Source: Trachemys scripta elegans (Eukaryota > Chordata > Testudines > Emydidae). Taken from it: a stretch of 64,000 nucleotides of DNA. Made by a program: the position numbers and the translations under genes. This document shows, piece after piece, positions 59,601 to 64,000 of this stretch. Where the stretch lies: contig NC_048304.1 in the NCBI RefSeq assembly GCF_013100865.1, forward strand, positions 32,019,277 to 32,083,276, read 5' to 3'. Below the pieces are notes generated by a model. The model was not told where the DNA came from, did not search any database, and saw nothing but the letters and a program-made list of their open reading frames with translations. Positions within the stretch are counted from its first letter, which is position 1; each line of letters opens with the position of its first letter.

Positions 59601-62600
59601 CCCCCGCTGCTCCAACCCACCAGGCCCCACTCCCTTCCCAGAGCCCAGGATAGACCCAGGGATCCAGTCAGGCTGAATCTCTGCTCTCCCTTGGCCTCAG
59701 ATTACGTGTGTGTCCTGGACGTGGATCTACTGGAGCTGGTCATCACCACGTGGAAGGGGAGCGCCGACGGGAAGCTGGTGAGGCTCAGCCCAGCCAGAAA
59801 GGGTGGGGTGGGGGCAGGCCTGGTAACTGCAATGGAAATCCCAGGAGAGAACCCCCCCACTTTAAGAGGTGACTGCGCAGGGTGGGGAGGACACTCCATG
59901 TGGCCGAATGCAGTAGGCGGGTGACTTCCCAGCCCTTCTCGTCCGTCGCTGTAGCCTTGCGGTGTGAGAGTCTTCTCCAGTGCAGCTTCTGGTGTTTTCA
60001 AAGCAGCCTTGCTGCGTTTTGAGCCTGTGGGACCTAAGCTGCCCCACCTCCCCTCAGGAGCCCTGTGCTGACCTTTCCCAAGGATCTGGGATCCCATTGC
60101 TCTAGCTCCCCACCCCAGTATGACACGTGCTGTCTCTCATTCGCTTTGTTCCACCCCAGACCCAGCCGCTGTTCGAGCTGCGCTGCTCCAACAACGTGGT
60201 GCATCTCCATACCTGTGCCGACTCCTGCGCCATGCTGGCCAACCTTATCCAGTACGTGGTCAACCACGGGGACCTCCACCCGCCACCCCGGCAGGACAGC
60301 CCAACGGAGATCGCTGGCCAGAAGGTGCAGGTAGGGCGAGGAAGGCTGGACTGGTGTCATCCCTAGCTGAGAAGGTCAGGCTGGCTTGGTGCCTGGATGG
60401 GGGACCTGCATGGGGATCTTCCAAAGCTCTAGCTAAGCAGGGTCACGCCAGTTCAGTGCCTGAATGGGGGGCATGCTCAGGGATCTTTCGTAGTTTAGGT
60501 AGGTGGGGCTGAGCCAGTTTGGGGCATGGCTGGAGGCATGAGATCCAATACCTGAAGCTGCACCAATCAGGAGAAATAAGGCACACTTTTTTTTTTTTTC
60601 CTTCTTTTTTTAGCAGGGAGAGATTCACCATTGCAGCAACTTATGCGGGGTGGGCTCCAGCCCTTGAGGGTCTTTAAATCAAGACTCTGTGTTTGTCTCT
60701 GAGCTACACTCTAGCTCAACCATCAGATCTGGGCTGGATGCAGTGATCTCATGGGGAAGTTCTCTGGCTTGCATTTTGCGGGAGCTTGGACAGGATGATC
60801 TGATGGTCGGACCGTAACAGCTGTGAAGGAAAGGCATATGCTGGAGGGACGGGGGCAGTTCAGTAGGTGGTGCTCTGCCCTAGCAATCAGAGCAGACTCT
60901 TGCGGCGCTAGGGGGCACTGTTCTGCAGGACAGCAGGGCCCAGGCAGTGTTTCCTCTAATTTTTTTACGTCCACGTGCGGAGCGAATTTTATATCAAAAT
61001 TCATGTGGTGGGGGTGGGACTGAGGGGTTCAGAGTGTGGGAGGGGGCTCAGGGCTGGGACAGAGAGTTGGGATGAGGGCTCAGGTGGGGCTGGGGATGTG
61101 TTTGGGGTGCAGGAGGGGGCTCAGGGCTGGGGCAGAGGGTTGGAGTGTGGGGGAGTGCAGGCTCTGGGGTGGGGCCAGGGATGAGGGGTTTGGAGTGCAG
61201 GCTGCCCCAGGGCTTTAGTGAGGAGACAGGACTCCCACCAGCTCTCTCTCCCCAGCTGCGGCAGCTCCAGCTGGGCTGGGCTGAGGGAGGGGTTCCTCTC
61301 CCCCCAGCCGAGGCAGGTCAATGCTGGGGCCGGTGGGGCTTAATAGGTGGCTGCGCAGCTTAGAGGGAACTTAGCGCAGTAGAGGGTGTCTCCCCTGGCC
61401 GTCAGCACTGACCCGAGTGGCCCCACACAGTGCTAGTGTGTGCTGTGCCCCAGGGAGCAGGGTGGGGCTGCTCTCCCTTGGCAGTGCTGATCCATGGGTA
61501 CCCATCACTCGGTACATAACACCCCCTGGTTCTTGTTGGTCCCCAGCTGTCAGAGAGCCCGGCCTCGCTGCCCTCCTGCCTGCCCGCCGAGACGGCCACC
61601 ATTAACCAGCGGGACCTGACTGACGCCCTCATCGACACCGACCGCAGCCTGAGGGACCTGACATTAGAGTCTGGTAAGGGCTGCCAGTGAGAGCCTGGGG
61701 AGCCGAGGGGACCGTGTTGTTCCCTCGCTGCCTCTTCAACTCCTTGGGGGCTGCTGGGCACGGTGGGGGGCAGAGGGGAAGGGTTGGAGGCTGGGTGGCA
61801 TGTGGCTGCATCACTCCTGCTGCAGGGCTAGAGAAATGTCACCCCTAGCTCCCAAATCGTCAGCTGGCTGAATGGGCTAATCTGGGGCTGGAGGGGCCTA
61901 TTGGCCTGATCCGGGACTCGGGAGGGAAATGTGGGGCTGAAGGGACCTGTTGGCCTAATCCAGGGCAGGGTGGATGTCGGGTGGGATGGCAGGAGTATCT
62001 CATTGGGGTCGATCTCACCTATGTCCCTCTCCCCTCCCAGGAGAGGCCGGGCAGTTGCACCAAACCTCCCCCGTTTCAGTGTATCTCTTCCCAGGGGAGA
62101 ACAGTGCTGGGGGCAAGCCCTGCCACCCACCCCCTGCAGCCCTGCCCCCGACCCCCATGGAAGTGGGGCTAGATTTCTGCTCCTCGGAGGGCAGCGAGGA
62201 GGAGAGCGAGGCCACCGACAATGACGACTTCTGCATCCTGGACGCACCCGGCATGGGCATCCCAGTAAGGGGAGGCAGAGCCTGTGGGGGCTGAGGGCAA
62301 TGGGGATGGGAGACCGAGGGGAAGCTGTGAGGCCTGGGGGGCTATGACTGATATGGGGTGGGGCTTTGGGGTCCATGGGGAGCTGGGAGGGAGAGGTTGG
62401 GGTGGGGCAAGGCTGGGCCGGGTCCAAATGCCTGGATTTTTTTAGGAAGGATGAAGTAGTGGGATATTGGGGGCGGGGCTTGGACACCTGGGTCCACTGA
62501 TTGCTCTGAGGCCTGCCTCTGTGTGTGTCTCACCCACCCCCAGCCAAAGGACGGAGAGCCAGTTGTGACAAAGCTGCTGGAAGGGCCAGTGCCCATCAAG

Positions 62601-64000
62601 GACGGCTACTTCTCGCGCCCGCTGGGCAGCACAGACCTGCTGAAGGCCCCGGCACACTTCCCATTGCCCGAGAGCCGGGTCATGCTGCGTGAGATCTCAG
62701 TGGTCTGGCACCTTTATGGAGGGCGGGATTTTGGGGTTGGGCGTGCCCCCCCAGGACATGCCCACTCACCCAGGTGAGACCTTGCTACCTGGCAGGCACG
62801 GCCTGCCCTGGGGCTGGGCTGGGCTGAGCAGCTCTGACCCTCTCTCTCCCCCACCCTGCAGGATGAGGCCCGGCCTGTCGAGCGCCCGCAGCTCCCCTTC
62901 CCGCTCCTCCATGGCCAACCGGCCCCAGAACACCTGGCGCACACAGGGTGGGACCGGGCGCCTCCATGACCTGCTCATGGAGATACAGCTCACCAAGGTG
63001 AGGGCGGGGGTGTGTGTGAGTGGGTGGGGCTTACGTCCATCCCACAAAGGCTCTTCTGAGGATCTCCCTACCACAGGATAGCGGCTGGGTAGGCCCATTG
63101 GTCTGACCTCCTTGTCATAGACATGATGTTCAACTCCCCCGACGCTATAAAGCCGCGTTCTGCTCCCAGCCCTTCTGCAGGGGGGTGTCTGGCTTGGCAG
63201 GGACCCCCCCCCCCACATGCTATCATCAAGCCTTAGCCTCTTCCCCTCCCTCCAGGTGAGCTTCCAGCATGAGACCTATCCCAGTGGGGCAGAGAAGCTG
63301 CCCACGGAGCTGGAGGAGCAGCCAGTGTCGCGGCAGGTGTTCATCGTGCAGGAGCTGGAGATCCGGGACCGGCTGGCCTCCTCTCAGATCAACAAGTTCC
63401 TCTACCTGTACACCAGCGAGAAGATGCCACGCCGGGCCCACTCCAACATGGTACTGCCAGGGGGCTGACAGAGGGATGGGTAAGGGGCAAGGGTCGGGGC
63501 TGGGGTGGGATGAGGGCAGATACTAGGGAGTTGACATGAGATGAGTGCTGGGGCTTAAGGAGAGGTTGTGGGGTAGGATCCAGGCCTGGGTTAGGGGGAG
63601 TTCTGAGGGCTGTTGATGTGGGGCAGCCACTGCAGCTGGGGGATGGGGAAGGTATTTGGGGTGGGCATGAAGAGAGGGGGGTGGGGTGGGCACTGCGGTT
63701 GGGAGGGGGGCAGTGAGCTCTGTATAGGGGTGGGCTCTGGGCAGGGAGAGGGTTCTGGGGGGAGCGTTTTGGTGTGGGATGGGTGCTGGGGCTGGGTGTG
63801 AGATCTGAACTGGGGGAGGGCTGGGGTGCTTGCTCCATCCCTGCTGAGGGAGGGCAGTGGACCGTACACCTCCCTTCCTCCCCCCTGTGAGTGATGGACA
63901 TCTCCCCTCACAGCTCACCATCAAGGCCCTGCATGTCTGTCCTGAGGCCGGGCTGGGCGGCCCCGAGTGCTGCCTGCGTGTCTCCCTCTTGCCGCTGCGC
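32468..64000 (+). CDS. ATG2A: ATG2A, autophagy lipid-transfer protein (34 exons, residues 1-1658, 3' end outside window)
   Basis: Rod-shaped bridge protein that moves phospholipid from the ER to the expanding phagophore, working with WIPI4/WDR45, ATG9A and GABARAP-family proteins. It also acts at lipid droplets. The 34 exons listed separately join in frame to 4974 nt. The full protein is about 1900-1950 aa in the family, so the C-terminal membrane-targeting region lies beyond the right edge. Seen: a Chorein-type N-terminus (KRACRYLLQHYLG, LSLEQLSLDLYQG); the conserved SPFSSKRTMYETEE block; DYVCVLDVDLLEL; a GABARAP-binding LIR, F-C-I-L, at residues 1431-1434 after acidic residues; a Y-F-S at 1464-1466 matching the WIPI4-binding motif; and VSRQVFIVQELE. 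Many positions fit ATG2A rather than ATG2B, for example DDFCILDAPG. A CpG-rich promoter fits broad expression. Confidence 0.97.
32664..33205 (+). repeat. Diverged copies of the exon 1 end in ATG2A intron 1
   Basis: The last 30 coding bases plus donor recur at 32664-32700 (nearly identical, donor changed to GTTGGG), 32735-32770, 32834-32870 and 33163-33205. The last three keep a GTGAGG donor. Each has the gacatccacctcgacat-type core to a varying degree. Confidence 0.65.
34335..34553. mobile_element. Short hAT-type element
   Basis: Ends CAGTGGTTCTCACAC and the complement of TTTGAGAACCCCTG. Flanks gtttaggt and gtttagct agree at 7 of 8 bases, a decayed 8-bp target duplication. 219 bases, non-coding. 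Confidence 0.75.
35135..35262 (-). repeat. MIR-like SINE, reverse orientation
   Basis: gggaaactgaggcacagggg through gaacccaggagtcctggctc is the reverse complement of the family's box B and tail-side words. Confidence 0.6.
35722..35832 (+). repeat. MIR-like SINE
   Basis: gtatggtctagtggctgggg, ttgggttctagtcccagctc and tgtgcctcagtttcc. Confidence 0.65.
35840..36130 (+). repeat. Interspersed-repeat tail with tandem growth
   Basis: gatgggggaccctgatcttg-type words recur five or six times at about 45-60 base spacing, after a gaagctcatcaggtcaggg start. Same family as 17880-18075. Confidence 0.6.
36165..36376. mobile_element. Penelope-like element tail in palindromic arrangement, 13-bp target duplication
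   Basis: Two copies of a Penelope-type tail lie head to head. The arms are 36220-36294 and 36301-36375, differ at only 2 of 75 positions and are separated by 6 bases. The left copy extends further outward to 36165. The unit is flanked by a perfect 13-bp duplication TGGGATCCCAAGC (36152-36164 and 36377-36389), so the inverted pair entered as one insertion. Partial inverted copies at insertion ends are a known trait of Penelope-like elements. Assignment to Penelope rests on the tail shared with 37083-38420. Confidence 0.75.
36914..37068 (+). repeat. MIR-like SINE pair, partial
   Basis: Two ggactcctggg boxes in succession, then cctcagtttacctcttcag. Confidence 0.6.
37083..38420 (+). pseudogene. 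5'-truncated Penelope-like retroelement with broken reverse transcriptase/endonuclease
   Basis: An open segment from about 37083 to 37812 encodes the C-terminal part of a Penelope-type reverse transcriptase, including the catalytic YIDD motif and FLDTTV and TTLYWKP blocks. It ends in a stop. A second frame, 37888-38121, gives the segment after the GIY-YIG endonuclease core; the core itself appears deleted near 37887. The 3' tail (38334-38420) matches the tail at 36301-36375. The element lies between two GTAGGTAG copies (37075-37082 and 38421-38428), a likely 8-bp target duplication. It is a dead fragment in ATG2A intron 1, in the same orientation as the gene. Confidence 0.85.
38334..38371 (+). 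ncRNA. Hammerhead-ribozyme-like core in the Penelope tail
   Basis: In hammerhead order: CCGAAGA (consensus CTGANGA, one change), one extra A, a GTGGGCT/AGCCCAC stem, GAAA, a GC-TTAT-GC mini stem III, and T-C as the cleavage dinucleotide. Penelope-like elements are known to carry hammerhead motifs. The extra A and the poor stem I make activity doubtful. Confidence 0.35.
38878..39040 (+). CDS. ATG2A: ATG2A exon 2
   Basis: Residues 58-112. SVNELLES start, follows a 6.2 kb intron. Confidence 0.95.
40046..40189 (+). CDS. ATG2A: ATG2A exon 3
   Basis: Residues 112-160. MTTSMQLAQECL and LEGLEMFAQTIET, diagnostic of ATG2. Confidence 0.96.
40534..40806. mobile_element. Short hAT-type element with perfect 8-bp duplication
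   Basis: Inverted ends CAGTGGTCTCCAAA and TTTGGAGACCACTG. Flanked by GGGTAGAA at 40526-40533 and 40807-40814. The interior has T-rich tracts; non-coding. Lies in ATG2A intron 3. Confidence 0.85.
40996..41175 (+). repeat. MIR-like SINE, nearly full length
   Basis: gtgacctagtgagtagagca, gacttggattttattcccag, tgaccttgggcaaatatctg, tgtaaaatggggataaca and a gcacattgagagctacagat tail. Confidence 0.7.
41237..41339 (+). CDS. ATG2A: ATG2A exon 4
   Basis: Residues 160-194. VLRRIKVTFLDT strand of the N-terminal lipid groove. Confidence 0.96.
41568..41628. repeat. Two poly-C tracts
   Basis: C runs at 41568-41595 and 41607-41628 in intron 4; lengths are probably approximate. Confidence 0.8.
41778..41940 (+). 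CDS. ATG2A: ATG2A exon 5
   Basis: Residues 194-248. LDYCDEAVKDP and DIHQPPAFVHKILQL. Confidence 0.96.
42291..42437 (+). CDS. ATG2A: ATG2A exon 6
   Basis: Residues 249-297. LQIGSCSGYMEM and LKQNEAFPGP. Confidence 0.96.
42686..42782 (+). CDS. ATG2A: ATG2A exon 7
   Basis: Residues 298-330. GKLGSLHLLVSPQQ. Confidence 0.95.
42783..43973. other. ATG2A intron 7
   Basis: 1.2 kb with a partial SINE near 42870-42950 and otherwise unassigned GC-rich sequence. Ends in a tandem AAGAAG acceptor. Confidence 0.5.
43974..44138 (+). CDS. ATG2A: ATG2A exon 8
   Basis: Residues 330-385. LQEKLSKSRPL and LIEQDLSQQL. The acceptor is AAGAAG, so splicing at 43974 or 43977 differs by one codon. Confidence 0.93.
44691..44833 (+). 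CDS. ATG2A: ATG2A exon 9
   Basis: Residues 385-432. MFFSMAAMTSSV, then a serine-rich linker. Confidence 0.94.
45057..45141 (+). CDS. ATG2A: ATG2A exon 10
   Basis: Residues 433-461. Low-conservation linker; supported by splice sites and frame. Confidence 0.85.
46121..46358 (+). CDS. ATG2A: ATG2A exon 11
   Basis: Residues 461-540. LRPETLLRVTVGGLTLTV, then the cysteine-containing FEKACPCSN. Confidence 0.95.
46683..46700. repeat. Poly-C tract, 18 bases
   Basis: Intron 11; length approximate. Confidence 0.75.
46839..46998 (+). CDS. ATG2A: ATG2A exon 12
   Basis: Residues 540-593. FGMLEILECLWA and KPEYTE. Confidence 0.95.
46999..49007. other. ATG2A intron 12
   Basis: 2.0 kb, the second-longest intron. 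No clear transposon boundaries seen. Contains the CTCF-like motif at 48539. Confidence 0.5.
48539..48553 (+). promoter_or_regulatory. CTCF-like motif in ATG2A intron 12
   Basis: CCAGCAGGGGGCGCA fits 14 of 15 positions of CCASYAGRKGGCRSY on the + strand. Confidence 0.5.
49008..49106 (+). CDS. ATG2A: ATG2A exon 13
   Basis: Residues 594-626. Conserved SSARPCAQIHYK. Confidence 0.95.
49385..49640 (-). repeat. Old interspersed repeats, including a reverse MIR-like SINE
   Basis: ccattgtgctgggcactgca then gatggggaaactgaggcagc and ccaaggtcacacaatgg. Lies in intron 13. Confidence 0.55.
50166..50339 (+). CDS. ATG2A: ATG2A exon 14
   Basis: Residues 627-684. ELAEFHSDVDLGVLDRL. Confidence 0.94.
50497..50749 (+). 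CDS. ATG2A: ATG2A exon 15
   Basis: Residues 685-769. LRLQFPVPDLRPEPE and the SDLHG end. Confidence 0.95.
51469..51571 (+). CDS. ATG2A: ATG2A exon 16
   Basis: Residues 769-803. VPCIRVSKALDP and GKKYLFP. Confidence 0.95.
51895..52054 (+). CDS. ATG2A: ATG2A exon 17
   Basis: Residues 803-856. VESPCELRRPEPSPFSSKR, one of the most conserved ATG2 blocks. Confidence 0.96.
52503..52645 (+). CDS. ATG2A: ATG2A exon 18
   Basis: Residues 857-904. MVIPGDPEEM and PSVHIFLPSKEIYESIYNR. Confidence 0.96.
52895..53090 (+). repeat. MIR-like SINE
   Basis: ggctcctgggttctggtccc, then gtgatcttgagcaaattgct and cacctgcaaaatgggag, with a partial duplication inside. Confidence 0.6.
53327..53487 (+). CDS. ATG2A: ATG2A exon 19
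   Basis: Residues 904-958. INNDLLMWEP and DNFKMCKSAFKL. Confidence 0.95.
53685..53790 (+). repeat. MIR-like SINE
   Basis: tggttagagcagggggctgg, ggactcctgggttctatacc and tgtgcctcagtttcccc. Confidence 0.65.
53834..53991 (+). CDS. ATG2A: ATG2A exon 20
   Basis: Residues 958-1010. Acidic DSDSEDEDSHFYS, then SILKGRVTALCEAK. Confidence 0.95.
54150..54164 (+). promoter_or_regulatory. CTCF-like motif in ATG2A intron 20
   Basis: GCACTAGGTGGCGCT fits 14 of 15 positions of CCASYAGRKGGCRSY. It lies inside the dispersed ctaggxggcgctgtgctgcag repeat family. Confidence 0.4.
54562..54712 (+). CDS. ATG2A: ATG2A exon 21
   Basis: Residues 1011-1061. HGEIVLDVDNCTIFSVSQY. Confidence 0.95.
55375..55505 (-). repeat. 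MIR-like SINE, reverse orientation
   Basis: ccattttacttagggagag, ggcagagctgggaacatagg and gagtcccaggctagcgctct. Lies in intron 21. Confidence 0.55.
55570..55763 (+). CDS. ATG2A: ATG2A exon 22
   Basis: Residues 1061-1125. LHPTIYSSEEGVLSG and KMLSAAIRINLDLKKN. Confidence 0.95.
56256..56336 (+). CDS. ATG2A: ATG2A exon 23
   Basis: Residues 1126-1152. EFLVTLRLEGATMRHHMAL. Confidence 0.95.
56688..57010 (+). repeat. Two consecutive MIR-like SINEs
   Basis: Copies at about 56688-56815 and 56817-57010 each show a box B-like ggctcaattcctggctctgc or ggattctatttccagctctg and a cgtgggcaagtc word. Lies in intron 23. Confidence 0.7.
57424..57530 (+). CDS. ATG2A: ATG2A exon 24
   Basis: Residues 1153-1188. 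FLDVLDDPILGFVPPTVIT and the histidine-rich LHTHLF. Confidence 0.95.
58184..58276 (+). CDS. ATG2A: ATG2A exon 25
   Basis: Residues 1188-1219. PLYLPVRVLITAETFTLSS. Confidence 0.96.
59100..59170 (+). CDS. ATG2A: ATG2A exon 26
   Basis: Residues 1219-1243. FILDDSAIYLSDKC. Only 71 bases. Confidence 0.95.
59701..59777 (+). CDS. ATG2A: ATG2A exon 27
   Basis: Residues 1243-1268. DYVCVLDVDLLELVITTWKG distinguishes ATG2A from ATG2B. Confidence 0.96.
60160..60330 (+). CDS. ATG2A: ATG2A exon 28
   Basis: Residues 1269-1325. LFELRCSNNVVHLHTCADS and GDLHPPPRQ. Confidence 0.96.
60945..61373. mobile_element. Decayed DNA transposon fragment
   Basis: CAGTGTTTCCTCTAA at the left and TTAGAGGGAACTTAG at the right form imperfect inverted ends around a G-rich interior resembling 6620-6760. 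No target duplication recognised. Confidence 0.6.
61547..61673 (+). CDS. ATG2A: ATG2A exon 29
   Basis: Residues 1326-1368. LSESPASLPSC and INQRDLTDALIDTDRSL. Confidence 0.95.
62041..62264 (+). CDS. ATG2A: ATG2A exon 30 with GABARAP-binding LIR
   Basis: Residues 1368-1442. SPVSVYLFPGE, an acidic stretch, then the F-C-I-L LIR core at 62229-62240 (residues 1431-1434), preceded by D-D. Confidence 0.95.
62544..62773 (+). CDS. ATG2A: ATG2A exon 31 with WIPI4-binding YFS motif
   Basis: Residues 1443-1519. Y-F-S at 62607-62615 (residues 1464-1466) in DGYFSRPLGSTDLL, then VVWHLYGGRDFG. The 3' segment GVGRAPPGHAHS is less conserved. Confidence 0.93.
62862..62997 (+). CDS. ATG2A: ATG2A exon 32
   Basis: Residues 1519-1564. 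NRPQNTWRTQGGTGR and LLMEIQLTK. Confidence 0.95.
63256..63450 (+). CDS. ATG2A: ATG2A exon 33
   Basis: Residues 1565-1629. VSFQHETYP, VSRQVFIVQELEIRDRLAS and PRRAHSNM. Confidence 0.96.
63914..64000 (+). CDS. ATG2A: ATG2A exon 34, cut by window edge
   Basis: Residues 1630-1658. LTIKALHVCPEAG and ECCLRVSLLPLR. The exon continues beyond the window. Confidence 0.94.

Noticed and set aside
32468..64000. Assignment to ATG2B
   Set aside because: The N-terminus MSRWFFPW, the SGYMEM region, VCVLDVDLLEL and DDFCILDAPG fit ATG2A better than the ATG2B versions of these blocks.

Overview
This is a stretch of vertebrate nuclear genome, most likely from a turtle. Three multi-exon genes on the + strand have GT-AG introns and exon phases that join without a break. 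The repeats also point to a turtle: CR1 LINE ends, a Penelope-like element, about 1.1 kb solo LTRs bounded by TGTG...CACA, small hAT-type elements with 8-bp target duplications, and many MIR-like tRNA-derived SINEs. The turtle assignment rests on my recognition of these repeat families, not on a search. Nothing in the window looks bacterial or viral in organisation.

Layout. 1-4620 is gene-free and holds a solo LTR. 4841-14306 is a complete ten-exon SLC22 organic-anion-transporter-like gene (544 aa) behind a TATA box and an HNF1-like palindrome. 14307-18762 is intergenic, with a minisatellite, inverted ZNF143-like motifs and a second LTR. 18763-26625 is a second complete ten-exon SLC22 gene (547 aa), a diverged tandem paralogue of the first. 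26626-31990 is intergenic, with a third LTR, a further LTR candidate and a degenerate array rich in TGACATCA. 32468-64000 is ATG2A: 34 exons covering residues 1 to 1658, cut by the right edge. Its large first intron holds Penelope-like sequence.

How the genes relate. The SLC22 pair encodes 12-TM major-facilitator carriers expected in epithelial plasma membranes, such as kidney, moving organic anions or urate. Both end in PDZ-ligand-like tails, as human URAT1 and OAT4 do. ATG2A is unrelated in function: it is the rod-shaped lipid-transfer protein that feeds lipid from the ER to the growing phagophore. Human ATG2A and the URAT1/OAT4 genes both lie on 11q13, so this linkage is probably old. CTCF-like motifs lie on either side of the SLC22/ATG2A interval and may separate the two regulatory neighbourhoods.

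I found no undescribed gene system. The most unusual structures are a palindromic Penelope-tail insertion with a 13-bp target duplication, a hammerhead-ribozyme-like core shared by the Penelope tails, and repeated copies of the ATG2A exon 1 end with its splice donor inside intron 1.
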